The notes under the pieces: model-generated
Seen by the model: the letters and a program-made list of their open reading frames with translations, nothing else
What the model was told of the DNA's origin: nothing
Databases searched by the model: none
Made by a program: the position numbers and the translations under genes
Source: Flavobacterium profundi
GTDB taxonomy: Bacteria; Bacteroidota; Bacteroidia; Flavobacteriales; Flavobacteriaceae
NCBI RefSeq assembly: GCF_006491645.1
Contig: NZ_VDCZ01000001.1
Span: 248,001 to 312,000 of the forward strand
Reading direction: 5' to 3'
Length of the DNA stretch: 64,000 nucleotides
Shown: in pieces, positions 30,701-38,781 of the stretch
Position numbering within the stretch: the first letter of the stretch is position 1
How the letters are laid out: every line of letters begins with the position of its first letter

Positions 30701-31001
30701 TACTTATGCTAATCCATGGGGATATGTTAGAACACCACAAGCAGCTCACGTTTATGACGCTTCTTTTGTAAAATTAAGAGAAGTTACTTTTGGATACAAA
30801 TTCTCAAATAGAATTGCAGAAAGTCTTTCTTTACAAAACTTAACTTTATCAGTTATTGGTAGAAATTTATGGATTATTGATAAAAACACTCCATATTCTG
30901 ATCCAGAAGCAGGTTTAAGTGCAGGAAATATTCAAGGTTATCAATCAGGTGTATACCCAACTGTAAGAGAAATTGGGGCTAGCTTAAAATTAGAATTCTA
31001 A
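27783..31001 (+). CDS. SusC/RagA-type TonB-linked outer membrane transporter
   Basis: This 1072-residue protein has a signal peptide (MRSKFNVLLTVLVVMLGQMIFAQ in two parts), a carboxypeptidase-regulatory-like domain (SGTVVDQNGLPLPSVAI), a plug domain starting EGVVVTALGIKREKKALGYA and a 22-strand barrel ending GASLKLEF. SusC proteins import oligosaccharides, peptides or other large nutrients with their SusD lid. The SusD gene follows after 11 nt. No glycoside hydrolase, sulfatase, peptidase or ECF sigma/anti-sigma pair is adjacent, so the substrate cannot be named. Confidence 0.95.
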   Translation: MRSKFNVLLTVLVVMLGQMIFAQVKTVSGTVVDQNGLPLPSVAIQEKGSGNGTQTDFDGNFKIDVRQGSTLVFSYVSMKTQEVVVNSTTLKVIMQEDITTLEGVVVTALGIKREKKALGYATQEVKGEDVADTPVTNFADALSGEVAGLDVQSSGTMGGSTNIVVRGYNSISGNNQALIVIDGTPVINNTNNSVGQTAGRGGYDYGNAAMDINPDDIESLNVLKGAAATALYGSRASNGAIIITTKKGKKGKGIGVSFTSSITAGTVDKETLPKYQDKYGAGYGPYYDDPTGYFDYFDINGDSVDDLIVPFREDASYGAAFDPNLNVYQWTSIYPELPGYLQATPWVAAKNNPNSVFKTALTYTNSISFGKSTDNSSFRLGYTNKIQEGVMPNSQIKRNTLTFSGSTNFSESLTGSVDFSYTNNNGKGRNGTGYDSKNPMQAFRQWFQTNVDIQQQKDAFFSTGQNITWNATSASNRRPAYTDNVYWTLYKNFQNDSRDRYIGNFTLNQKVTSWFSLMGRFAYDTYSEIREERIDVGSADVPLYAVTNRKTSELNYDLMGTFNYNITEDLNFDGLVGFNMRVNKLNSLAAQTNGGLGLAGIFTLANSVNPLTSDDYNKVDYTKKVDGVFGKIGLGYKGTYYLDITGRRDRSSSLPVDNNTYFYPSVSTSIVFSNILKQDWLNFGKIRANYAEVGNDTDPYQVYDTYNLVPPISGQGSASNSATLNNPNLKAERSRDIELGLELSTLNNRLGIDFSYYKRETKDLISRVDISGASGYTGQWLNGADMENKGIELILSGTPVKTENFSWDIKVNFAKNESEVTRLAEDIEFIQLANVQGGVSLGASLGEPFGVIRGRDFVYHENGQPIVGTNGYYQRTTESNKVIGNINPDWTGGVKNILKYKNFNLSFLIDIQKGGDVFSLDTWYGYATGLYDFTAGTNRLGNPVRDAVSAGGGVILPGVQADGTPNTVVASATTYANPWGYVRTPQAAHVYDASFVKLREVTFGYKFSNRIAESLSLQNLTLSVIGRNLWIIDKNTPYSDPEAGLSAGNIQGYQSGVYPTVREIGASLKLEF

Positions 31002-31012
31002 TACAAAATACT

Positions 31013-32434
31013 ATGAAAAAATATTTAATAATATTATTAACTGCAGCGTTAGCGATTAGTTGTGCTTCCGATGAAAGTTATGATAATTTAAACAACGATC
31101 CAAATAATCCTTCTGATGTACCTTCTGCAACATTATTTACAGGTGCATTAAAAAACTTATTTGATCAAATGGAGAGTACCAATGTAAACACCAATGTTTA
31201 TAGATTATTTGCTCAATATTGGACAGAAACAACCTATATTGATGAGTCAAATTACGACTTAAATACTAGAAACATCCCTTCTAATCACTTTACTGAAATG
31301 TATACAAATGTATTATATGATTTACAGGATGCGAAAGGAAAATCAGATACGGAAGGTCAAAAAGGCATGATTGGAGTATTAGAAGTATACACTTGGCAGC
31401 AACTAGTTGATACTTTTGGTAATATTCCTTACTCAGAAGCTTTAAAAGGTAGAGAAAACCAAAATCCAGCTTACGATGACGCTCAAACAATTTATCAAGA
31501 TTTATTGGTTAGAATTGATGCTGCGATTTCAACATTAAACAATGCAACAGATAACGGTTACGGGGATGCTGATTTAATATTTAATGGAGATTTAGCACAA
31601 TGGATTAAATTCGCTAATTCTGTAAAGTTCAAAATTGCAATGAGAATAGCTGATGTTCCATCTATGGCAACAGTTTCTCAAACTGCTGCTGAAAATGCTT
31701 TTACAGCTGGTTTATTAGCATCAAATGCAGACAACGTAACTCTTGCTTATGGTGCTGCAACTCCTAATACAAATCCTTTATGGGTAGATTTAGTACAAAG
31801 TGGAAGACAAGACTTTGTTGTTGCTAATACTATTGTAGATTACATGAACACACTTTCTGATCCAAGAAGAGCTATCTATTTTGATGATAATTTAGGAGCT
31901 GGAACTTATGTTGGCGGACCTTATGGCGACAACAACTCGTTCTCTTCTTATACTCATATTGGAGAACTAATGCACCAACCAACTTTTAGAGGTGTATTAA
32001 TGGATTACGCTGAAATTGAATTCCTTTTAGCTGAAGCTTCTGAAAGAGGCTATGCAGTTGGAGGTACAGCTGAAACACATTATAATGCTGGTATTACAGC
32101 TTCAATGGCTGATTGGGGAGTTGAAAGCACTGAAGTTACTGCATATTTGTTAAATCCAGATGTTGCTTATACTACCGCTAGTGGTACTTGGAGAGAAAAA
32201 ATTGGTTTCCAATTTTGGTTAGCTATGTACAACAGAGGATTTGAAGGTTGGTCAGTTTACAGAAAATATGACGCACCAGTTATGAATGTAGCTGCTGATT
32301 CTGGTTTAGATGTTCCTAAAAGATACACATATCCATTAAGAGAACAAACTATCAACATTACTAATTACACTGCTGCTGCTGCTGCAATTGGAGGTGATGA
32401 ATTAGACACACCAATTTTCTGGGATGTAAACTAA
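31013..32434 (+). CDS. SusD/RagB-type nutrient-binding outer membrane lipoprotein
   Basis: This 473-residue protein has a lipoprotein signal with Cys17 (AALAISCASDE), the early NNDPNNPSDV motif and a helical TPR-like core (SusD-like type 2). It forms the lid of the SusC channel and captures the ligand at the cell surface. It is the last gene before a terminator, so the pair forms a two-gene operon. Confidence 0.93.
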   Translation: MKKYLIILLTAALAISCASDESYDNLNNDPNNPSDVPSATLFTGALKNLFDQMESTNVNTNVYRLFAQYWTETTYIDESNYDLNTRNIPSNHFTEMYTNVLYDLQDAKGKSDTEGQKGMIGVLEVYTWQQLVDTFGNIPYSEALKGRENQNPAYDDAQTIYQDLLVRIDAAISTLNNATDNGYGDADLIFNGDLAQWIKFANSVKFKIAMRIADVPSMATVSQTAAENAFTAGLLASNADNVTLAYGAATPNTNPLWVDLVQSGRQDFVVANTIVDYMNTLSDPRRAIYFDDNLGAGTYVGGPYGDNNSFSSYTHIGELMHQPTFRGVLMDYAEIEFLLAEASERGYAVGGTAETHYNAGITASMADWGVESTEVTAYLLNPDVAYTTASGTWREKIGFQFWLAMYNRGFEGWSVYRKYDAPVMNVAADSGLDVPKRYTYPLREQTINITNYTAAAAAIGGDELDTPIFWDVN

Positions 32435-32463
32435 TTCTATTATATAATTAAAATTAGAATTAA

Positions 32464-32490
32464 ACCACCTCAAATGAGGTGGTTTTTTTT
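32464..32490 (+). terminator. Terminator of the SusC/SusD operon
   Basis: The stem accacct / aggtggt with a short loop is followed by eight T residues, 30 bp after the SusD stop codon. Confidence 0.88.
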
Positions 32491-32491
32491 A

Positions 32492-32499
32492 TACATTTG
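32492..32499 (+). promoter_or_regulatory. -7 promoter element of rlmB, possible leaderless start
   Basis: TACATTTG fits the consensus and ends only 4 bp before the rlmB ATG at 32504. Transcription would start at or next to the start codon. It directly abuts the T run of the preceding terminator. No TTG is found at the right distance upstream. Confidence 0.5.
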
Positions 32500-32503
32500 C
32501 ATC

Positions 32504-33241
32504 ATGGAAAAAGAGAATCAAATATTTGGAATTAGAGCTATAATTGAGGCAATTCAAGCTAAAAAAGAAATTGATAAAGTATTTATACAAAAAGAAAATC
32601 AAGGCGAATTAATGCAAGAGTTGATGAAAACATTAAAAAAAAACAATGTCAATTTTTCATATGTTCCTGTAGAAAAATTAAATCGTTTAACATCCAAGAA
32701 TCATCAAGGTGCTGTAGCTACAATTTCTCCAGTGTCATTTTACGATTTAGAAACTTTAATTACAAGTATTATAGAGTCAGAAAAAAAACCACTTTTTCTA
32801 GTATTAGATCAATTATCTGATGCTAGAAATTTTGGAGCCATTATACGAACTGCTGAATGTACAGGCGTAAACGGTATTATTATACAAAAACAAGGTTCCG
32901 CTCCAGTAAATGGTGATACAGTTAAAACAAGTGCAGGTGCAGTTTTTAATGTCCCTATATGTAAAGTAGAGCACATCAAAGATGCTATATATTTCATGCA
33001 AGCAAGTGGTATTCAAACAGTAGCAGCTACTGAAAAAACCGATAATACCATTTATGATATTAATTTCACCGAACCGACTGCTATAATAATGGGAAGTGAG
33101 GATAGAGGTGTTAACCCTTCTGTATTAAAAATTGTAGATCATAAAGCTAAATTACCAATGTATGGCACAATTGAATCATTAAATGTTTCTGTAGCTTGTG
33201 GTGCATTTCTTTATGAAACGGTTAGACAACGTTTAATTTAA
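32504..33241 (+). CDS. rlmB: 23S rRNA (guanosine-2'-O)-methyltransferase RlmB (SpoU/TrmH family)
   Basis: This 245-residue enzyme has the RlmB N-terminal substrate-binding domain (FGIRAIIEAI, LNRLTSKNHQGAVA) and the SPOUT knot motifs NFGAIIRTAE, IIMGSEDRGV and SLNVSVACGAF. It methylates a guanosine in the peptidyl-transferase region of 23S rRNA. An upstream in-frame ATG at 32474 falls inside the preceding terminator, so 32504 is chosen. Confidence 0.92.
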   Translation: MEKENQIFGIRAIIEAIQAKKEIDKVFIQKENQGELMQELMKTLKKNNVNFSYVPVEKLNRLTSKNHQGAVATISPVSFYDLETLITSIIESEKKPLFLVLDQLSDARNFGAIIRTAECTGVNGIIIQKQGSAPVNGDTVKTSAGAVFNVPICKVEHIKDAIYFMQASGIQTVAATEKTDNTIYDINFTEPTAIIMGSEDRGVNPSVLKIVDHKAKLPMYGTIESLNVSVACGAFLYETVRQRLI

Positions 33242-33265
33242 TTACTTATAACCTAATGTAGTATA

Positions 33266-33315
33266 ATACATAAAAAGTAGTTTTTTCAAATTTGAAAAAA
33301 CTACTTTTTATGTAT
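33266..33315. terminator. 50-bp perfect palindrome, bidirectional terminator
   Basis: The two 25-bp arms are exact inverted repeats with no spacer (centre between 33290 and 33291). It has runs of six T and six A around the centre, so it can end transcription from both rlmB and the rhomboid gene. The rhomboid stop codon (33301-33303) lies inside its right arm. Confidence 0.85.
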
Positions 33316-34059
33316 ACCTATAAAATCATAAATCACTTTTAAAGAAGAAGTAAAATACTCTTTAATAGTTTCTTCTGGTTTAGGGGGTGGATTAAAATTA
33401 CCTTTTTCATCAAAATTTTTCATAAAAGAATCTTTATTGGGATCAAAGTCTGGTTGCTCCCACTCATAAATAACTGGTTTCCCAAATTGAGGTGTTTTAA
33501 TTAAAAGTGCAAATGAAAGTCCCGTTACAAAACCACTAAGATGACCTTCCCAAGAAATACCTTTTTCAATATTTGGGAACATATACCATAACATACCTCC
33601 ATATAAAAGTATCACTACAAACGACACAGCCATTAAGCGATAATATTTGGTGAAGATTCCTTTAAAAAAAATAAAGCTTACTAGAACATAAATCAAACCA
33701 CTGGCTCCAATATGATAACTCGATCTTCCTAATAACCAAGTACCCAAACCAGAAAACACAATTCCCAAAACAATAATTTTATAAGTTTGATTTCTATAAA
33801 AAAACCGCAAAAAAGACAATAACACTGATAAAGCTAAGGAGTTATTTATTAAATGAGACAGATTACCATGCAATGCCCAACTTAAAAAAATTCCTTTTAT
33901 TCCAAAATTTTCTCTGGGGTAAATACCATAATGATGAAAATTTATATGAAACTTAGTTTCTATCCAAAAAACAACCCATAAAAAAAGAACAAATAAAAAA
34001 GGCAAAAGAATTACTGAATTGGTAAACTTAAATTGATGCTCTGTAATAATTCTTTTCAT
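33301..34059 (-). CDS. Rhomboid-family intramembrane serine protease
   Basis: This 252-residue protein has about six membrane segments. The catalytic pair is intact: Ser120 in HIGASGLIYV and His173 in WEGHLSGFVTG. The ALHGNLSHLINNSLAL stretch matches the early helix region of rhomboids. It cleaves membrane proteins within the bilayer; the substrate is unknown. The C-terminus ends in the palindromic terminator. Confidence 0.92.
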   Translation of the reverse strand: MKRIITEHQFKFTNSVILLPFLFVLFLWVVFWIETKFHINFHHYGIYPRENFGIKGIFLSWALHGNLSHLINNSLALSVLLSFLRFFYRNQTYKIIVLGIVFSGLGTWLLGRSSYHIGASGLIYVLVSFIFFKGIFTKYYRLMAVSFVVILLYGGMLWYMFPNIEKGISWEGHLSGFVTGLSFALLIKTPQFGKPVIYEWEQPDFDPNKDSFMKNFDEKGNFNPPPKPEETIKEYFTSSLKVIYDFIGIHKK

Positions 34060-34183
34060 AATGTTGTTTTTCTTTACAACTTATTCAATTCAAATATAAC
34101 ACCAAAAGAAAATAACAGAAATATTGTCATAGAAACACTCTTTTTGTCATATAAAAATTAATAAAATGTTTTATTTTTAATAT

Positions 34184-34747
34184 ATGGAAAGATTACGAAA
34201 AATAATAGCAGAAAAAATAGACATATCGGAGAGTGATTGGAAAATTATCTCATCAAAACTTCAATTTCAAGAAATAAAAAAGAAAGATTTTCTTACTAAA
34301 GCAAACACAATTGAAGACAAAGTTTATTTTATCATAGACGGCGTTTTTCGTTTATTTATCGAATTACCTGAAAAAGATGTAACTATAGATTTTGGTTTTC
34401 CAAATAAATTTTTAAGTAGTTATTCTTCTTTCCTAATGCAATTACCTAGTGTATCTTTCATTCAAAGTTTAACCACTTCAAAAGTAATATTTATCACTAG
34501 AAAAGATTTATATGACATTTATAAAGAAACTAATGCAGGAGATGCTATTGGCAGATTATTTGCCGAAGAATTTTTTAGGTACAAATCAAAAAGAGAACTA
34601 AGTTTCATGATGGAAACACCTACACAACGCTATCTAAATCTAGTAAAAGAACAGCCTCAATTAATTCTCAAAATTCCTCAAAAATATTTAGCTTCTTATA
34701 TTGGAATAACTCCACAAGCATTAAGTAGAATTAGAGGTAAAATTTAA
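34184..34747 (+). CDS. Crp/Fnr-family transcriptional regulator
   Basis: This 187-residue protein has the cyclic-nucleotide-like beta-barrel (FLTKANTIEDKVYFIIDGVFRLF, split), a dimer helix and a C-terminal helix-turn-helix (IPQKYLASYIGITPQALSRIRG). No cysteine cluster for an iron-sulfur centre is seen. It precedes a YiaA-like membrane protein on the same strand and may control it; the ligand cannot be told. Confidence 0.88.
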   Translation: MERLRKIIAEKIDISESDWKIISSKLQFQEIKKKDFLTKANTIEDKVYFIIDGVFRLFIELPEKDVTIDFGFPNKFLSSYSSFLMQLPSVSFIQSLTTSKVIFITRKDLYDIYKETNAGDAIGRLFAEEFFRYKSKRELSFMMETPTQRYLNLVKEQPQLILKIPQKYLASYIGITPQALSRIRGKI

Positions 34748-34832
34748 AAACGCACCCTATTTATTAACCCAAGTTCATTGTTTTAAATACGCTAAGTGGT
34801 TTTCTTTGTCTTATCATTTTAAATAAAAAATT

Positions 34833-35315
34833 ATGGAGACAAATCAATTTAATTATTCCGAAAAAGAAAATCAAAAGATAAAGGAAAAATCACTAGAAAA
34901 AGCTAACATATACAAACCTACAGCTGCTTTTATAGGAGCTTCTTGGATAGCCCTTATTACAGGCATGGTTTCCTATTGTATTGGTCTTTGGAACGCAGAT
35001 ATGCAACTAAACGAAAAAGGATACTATTTTTCCATCTTATTATTTGGCCTTTTCTCTGTGATATCAGTACAAAAATCAGTAAGAGACCGTTTAGAAGGAA
35101 TACCCGTAACCGACATGTATTATGGCATTAGTTGGTTCACTACAATCGCTTCAGTATTACTTTTAATTATAGGTTTATGGAATGCAACGCTTTTATTGAG
35201 TGAAAAAGGTTTTTATGGTATGTCATTTTTACTGAGTTTATTTGCAGCGATTACAGTTCAGAAAAACACAAGAGATATGTTGGTCAATTCTAAAACAGAT
35301 AAAGATTCAAATTGA
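34833..35315 (+). CDS. YiaA/YiaB-family inner membrane protein
   Basis: This 160-residue protein is a duplication of a two-helix YiaAB unit: [19 protein letters not shown] with [20 protein letters not shown], then [20 protein letters not shown] with [20 protein letters not shown]. Each ends in a short RD motif (KSVRDR, KNTRDM). The function of the family is unknown. It lies 85 bp after the Crp/Fnr regulator. Confidence 0.85.
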   Translation: METNQFNYSEKENQKIKEKSLEKANIYKPTAAFIGASWIALITGMVSYCIGLWNADMQLNEKGYYFSILLFGLFSVISVQKSVRDRLEGIPVTDMYYGISWFTTIASVLLLIIGLWNATLLLSEKGFYGMSFLLSLFAAITVQKNTRDMLVNSKTDKDSN

Positions 35316-35340
35316 TTTATGAATTCCTGATGTGAAATAA

Positions 35341-35375
35341 AAAAGAGGTTGAAATAATTTTTCAGCCTCTTTTCT
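35341..35375 (+). terminator. Terminator after the YiaA-like gene
   Basis: The stem agaggttgaa with ttcagcctct (one G-T pair) is followed by a T-rich run. It is 25 bp after the gene's stop codon. Confidence 0.75.
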
Positions 35376-35409
35376 TTTTACAAAATCTTAAAAAATGTAA
35401 TTTTACAAT

Positions 35410-36687
35410 ATGGAAGCACCATTAGCAGAACGTATTCGTCCACAAAAATTAGGCGAATACATAAGCCAATTACATTTAGTTGGAGAACAAGGTTCTTTAA
35501 CCCAACAAATAAGCAAGGGTATCATTCCCAGTCTAATTCTTTGGGGTCCTCCAGGAACAGGAAAGACTACCTTAGCACAAATTATGGCTCAGGAAAGCAA
35601 ACGTCCTTTTTATCAATTAAGTGCCATACATTCTGGCGTTAAAGATATAAGAGAAGTAATAGAAAAAGCCAAACAAAGTGGCGGTTTATTCACCTCTAAA
35701 AACCCTATTTTATTTATTGATGAAATTCATCGCTTTAGTAAATCTCAACAAGATTCATTGCTAGCAGCGGTAGAAAAAGGTTGGGTTACTTTAATTGGAG
35801 CAACTACAGAAAATCCAAGTTTTGAAGTTATTCCTGCATTACTATCAAGATGTCAAGTGTATATTTTAAATGCTTTCACTAAAGAAGATTTAGAAGCATT
35901 ACTAAAGCGTGCTATAAATACTGATGCTCAACTAAAAAACAAAAAAATAGACTTAAAAGAAACGGAAGCTCTGATACGATTATCTGGCGGAGATGGTAGA
36001 AAACTATTGAACATTTTTGAATTGGTTGTAAATGCATCAGAATCTGATACTATTGTTATAACTAATGACAAAGTTTCTCATTTAGTCCAAAAAAACACGG
36101 TTCTTTACGACAAAACTGGAGAACAACATTATGATATAGTTTCTGCTTTCATTAAATCCATTCGAGGAAGCGATCCTAATGGAGCAGTATATTGGCTGGC
36201 AAGAATGATTGAAGGTGGCGAAGATGTAAAATTTATAGCACGTCGAATGCTTATTCTAGCCAGTGAAGACATTGGCAATGCTAATCCAACAGCACTTATA
36301 ATGGCAAACAACACGTTTCAAGCTGTTACAACAATTGGTTACCCTGAAAGTAGAATAATTTTAAGCCAATGTGCCATTTATTTAGCAACCTCAGCTAAAA
36401 GCAACGCAAGCTATATGGCTATTAATAAAGCACAACAAATAGTAAAGCAAACTGGTGATTTATCCGTCCCCATACATTTAAGAAACGCACCGACTAAATT
36501 AATGAAAGAATTAGGTTATGGGGAAGAATATAAATACTCGCATGATTTTCCAAATAATTTTGCAAACCAAGAATTTCTTCCTAAAGAAATAATTGAAACT
36601 AAATTTTTTGTACCTGGAGAAAACAGCCGAGAAAAAGAATTAAGAACATTCCTAAAAAACAGATGGAAAGATAAATATGATTATTAA
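35410..36687 (+). CDS. rarA: Replication-associated recombination protein A (AAA+ ATPase RarA/MgsA)
   Basis: This 425-residue protein has Walker A GPPGTGKTT (46-54), Walker B LFIDEIHRF (101-109), sensor TENPSFEVIPALLSRCQVY and the C-terminal tetramer domain (EDIGNANPTALIMAN, APTKLMKELGYG, FPNNFANQEFLP). It acts at stalled forks and is related to clamp loaders. It is monocistronic. Confidence 0.96.
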   Translation: MEAPLAERIRPQKLGEYISQLHLVGEQGSLTQQISKGIIPSLILWGPPGTGKTTLAQIMAQESKRPFYQLSAIHSGVKDIREVIEKAKQSGGLFTSKNPILFIDEIHRFSKSQQDSLLAAVEKGWVTLIGATTENPSFEVIPALLSRCQVYILNAFTKEDLEALLKRAINTDAQLKNKKIDLKETEALIRLSGGDGRKLLNIFELVVNASESDTIVITNDKVSHLVQKNTVLYDKTGEQHYDIVSAFIKSIRGSDPNGAVYWLARMIEGGEDVKFIARRMLILASEDIGNANPTALIMANNTFQAVTTIGYPESRIILSQCAIYLATSAKSNASYMAINKAQQIVKQTGDLSVPIHLRNAPTKLMKELGYGEEYKYSHDFPNNFANQEFLPKEIIETKFFVPGENSREKELRTFLKNRWKDKYDY

Positions 36688-36721
36688 AAACAATATTTTT
36701 AATACAAATTGAATCTAATAT

Positions 36722-36758
36722 ATATAAAAAGTAGGCAATAAAGTCTACTTTTTTATAT
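36722..36758. terminator. Bidirectional terminator between rarA and the unknown exported protein gene
   Basis: The stem atataaaaagtag / ctacttttttatat lies between convergent genes, with T runs on both strands. Confidence 0.7.
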
Positions 36759-36770
36759 GTGTTTTCTCTT

Positions 36771-37505
36771 TTAAAATTTAACTTCCACTTTTTCAATAAC
36801 GAGTTTACCTTTTTTATAATATTCATAGTTCCAAACACCTTCTTTTTTATAAAAAATACCCGCATCCATCAGACCTCTCTCAGCCAAATATAAATCTGGT
36901 ATTGTAGTTTTATTCAATTCAAAAATAACATTTGGAACAGCATTTACCAATTTATAACCTGTATCAGTAGGTAAAGCATATAAAATATTTTTATTCCCTA
37001 ATTCTGTACCCGTTGGAATTAAATCTTCTAAAACACTTGGTTTTTCAATAATAACATCAGAAACAGAAGTTTTTGTATCTGCTGGTATCTCAAAAGAATT
37101 TAACTTGCCTTTAAGTGACGTTAATGCGGCACGAAACGTTTGAGTATAAGCTTTTTCATAACTTTTCTCTCTACTACTGCCCTCTTCACTTACAAGTAAT
37201 ACTTCATTTCTACAATCTCTAATATTTATTGCTATTTTAGTAACAAACATAGATTTATTTTCAATTGCGTTAATATATAAAGCCAAACACCTATTTTTCA
37301 CCAATTCATCGGGTAATTTATCTGTATCATAAAGAACAGTAAAACCTTCTGTTTCAAAAAAAGATTTGGTTAAAGCATTTAGATTATATTGATTGGGTTC
37401 TTTAAAAAACGAAAACTGTTCTGGAACAATGACATATTTATATTTCTCTTTACCATTAGTAAAAAAGGAAACAAGAAGAGCTACAACAAGTAATAATCTT
37501 TTCAT
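36771..37505 (-). CDS. Exported protein of unknown function
   Basis: The protein has 244 residues and a signal peptide (MKRLLLVVALLVSFFTNG). The first half is a compact domain (YVIVPEQFSFFKEPNQYNLN, then FFETEGFTVLYDTDKLPDEL) and resembles an envelope protein that probably sits in the periplasm. The last third contains VIFELNKTTIPDLYLAERG and a repeated YKKE/YYKKG pattern. I do not recognise its family. It starts 3 nt after the YjjG-type phosphatase stop codon, so the two are an operon. Confidence 0.75.
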   Translation of the reverse strand: MKRLLLVVALLVSFFTNGKEKYKYVIVPEQFSFFKEPNQYNLNALTKSFFETEGFTVLYDTDKLPDELVKNRCLALYINAIENKSMFVTKIAINIRDCRNEVLLVSEEGSSREKSYEKAYTQTFRAALTSLKGKLNSFEIPADTKTSVSDVIIEKPSVLEDLIPTGTELGNKNILYALPTDTGYKLVNAVPNVIFELNKTTIPDLYLAERGLMDAGIFYKKEGVWNYEYYKKGKLVIEKVEVKF

Positions 37506-37507
37506 AA

Positions 37508-38197
37508 TTATAAAAGTTTTTTAAGTTCGACTAATCGGTTAATTTGAGGAATATTTTTATCAATTTTTATATTCTTTTCGTTAAAAAAAATAGCATCAAT
37601 TCCAAAATCTAAAGCTCCTTCAATATCTGCTTCCATACTATCACCAATCATTACACTATCAGATTTACTAGCTTTTGCAAGTGTTAAAGCATATTCAAAA
37701 ATGTTCGGATGCGGTTTTTTAACACCGGCTAATTCTGAATTAGTAATCGTACTAAAGTAATGAAATATATTGGCATTTTTCATTTTTTTATCTTGAACAT
37801 AATGAAAACCATTGGTAACAATATGCAAATGATATTTAGGTTTTAAGTATTCTAAAATTTCAATAGTCCCTTCAAAAAGATGATTACTATTAGGCAAAAG
37901 CTCGATATATTCTTCGGAAATTTGATTTACTAATTCTTTTGGAATGGAAGTATTTAATATTTCGAAAACATCATTCAGTCGTCTAAATCGTAAAGCTTCT
38001 TGAGAAATTTGATTTACTTGATAGAGTGACCAATAATATTGATTTTTAGGAATATAATGCACTAAAAAGTCTTGCAAACTAAAGCTAAAATCATACTTTT
38101 TAAAAATAATATCAAAAGCAACTTCAGAGTTTTTATCAAAATCCCAAAGTGTATGATCTAGATCAAAAAAAAGATGTTTTTTATGTTTAAAAATCAT
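37508..38197 (-). CDS. YjjG-family HAD-type noncanonical pyrimidine nucleotidase
   Basis: This 229-residue HAD hydrolase has motif I LFFDLDHTLWDFDKN (nucleophile and acid aspartates), motif II LHIVTNGFH, motif III KKPHPNIF and motif IV IGDSMEADIEGA. The WDFDKNS following motif I is a mark of the YjjG family, which dephosphorylates noncanonical pyrimidine nucleotides. The gene pairs with the downstream exported protein. Confidence 0.88.
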   Translation of the reverse strand: MIFKHKKHLFFDLDHTLWDFDKNSEVAFDIIFKKYDFSFSLQDFLVHYIPKNQYYWSLYQVNQISQEALRFRRLNDVFEILNTSIPKELVNQISEEYIELLPNSNHLFEGTIEILEYLKPKYHLHIVTNGFHYVQDKKMKNANIFHYFSTITNSELAGVKKPHPNIFEYALTLAKASKSDSVMIGDSMEADIEGALDFGIDAIFFNEKNIKIDKNIPQINRLVELKKLL

Positions 38198-38262
38198 ATT
38201 TAATTAAAGAATTTCTCCAGTATTTTTATGCAATTTTACATGTAATCTATTTAAAAACAAAT

Positions 38263-38288
38263 ATAAAAAAAGCCTTGAAAATAGGCTT
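38263..38288 (-). terminator. Terminator of the His-rich ABC transporter operon
   Basis: The hairpin aagcct / aggctt is followed, on the minus strand, by a long T run. It lies 5 bp beyond the stop of the last gene of the operon. Confidence 0.7.
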
Positions 38289-38292
38289 AGAT

Positions 38293-38781
38293 TTAATTTC
38301 CTGCAGTAATTACAGCATTTTCAATATGATATATCCAATCTTCTACATCATTATCATTATACCTAAATTTCCCTTTTAAAGTTACAAATTGATCTGTTTT
38401 TAATTTGGGTAAATCACCTTTAAACTGAATACCCATTAATGTTTCAGGTCCAGATTTGCCACAAAAAAAACAAGCTGCAAAAACGTTTTTACTAACCGCA
38501 TAGTTCTTGTTATCTATTGGAATAATAAAGCCACTTATAGTTACTTCTTTTCCTTGTAAAGCTTTCAATTTCGGATTAATTACAGGAAACATTATTTCTC
38601 CATAAACTTTATCTGCCTTTTTTAAATAGTCTATTTTACCTAATAAACTCCAAGTTAAAGTATCGGTTAGAATTTCTTTTTTATTGGTTACAAAAGTAGC
38701 TACGCGATTGTCTTTTTTAGTAAAACTAAATAATGAAATAAATACAACTAAGGCTATTGCAAATTTTAAATAATTACGCAT
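38293..38781 (-). CDS. DUF3299-like exported protein, third gene of the ABC operon
   Basis: This 162-residue protein has a signal peptide (MRNYLKFAIALVVFISLFSF) and the DUF3299-like parts LTWSLLG, LQGKEVTISGFIIPID and a CxxC (Cys104, Cys107 in FAACFFCGKSGPE). DUF3299 proteins are found in zinc-regulated operons with a His-rich protein and a LolCDE-like ABC pair. The start overlaps the permease stop by 8 nt. I infer a role in handling a metal or in a membrane process under metal control. Confidence 0.7.
   Translation of the reverse strand: MRNYLKFAIALVVFISLFSFTKKDNRVATFVTNKKEILTDTLTWSLLGKIDYLKKADKVYGEIMFPVINPKLKALQGKEVTISGFIIPIDNKNYAVSKNVFAACFFCGKSGPETLMGIQFKGDLPKLKTDQFVTLKGKFRYNDNDVEDWIYHIENAVITAGN

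Noticed and set aside
32474..32503. Upstream start for rlmB at 32474
   Set aside because: It would begin inside the SusCD terminator stem, and the extra residues do not match the family.
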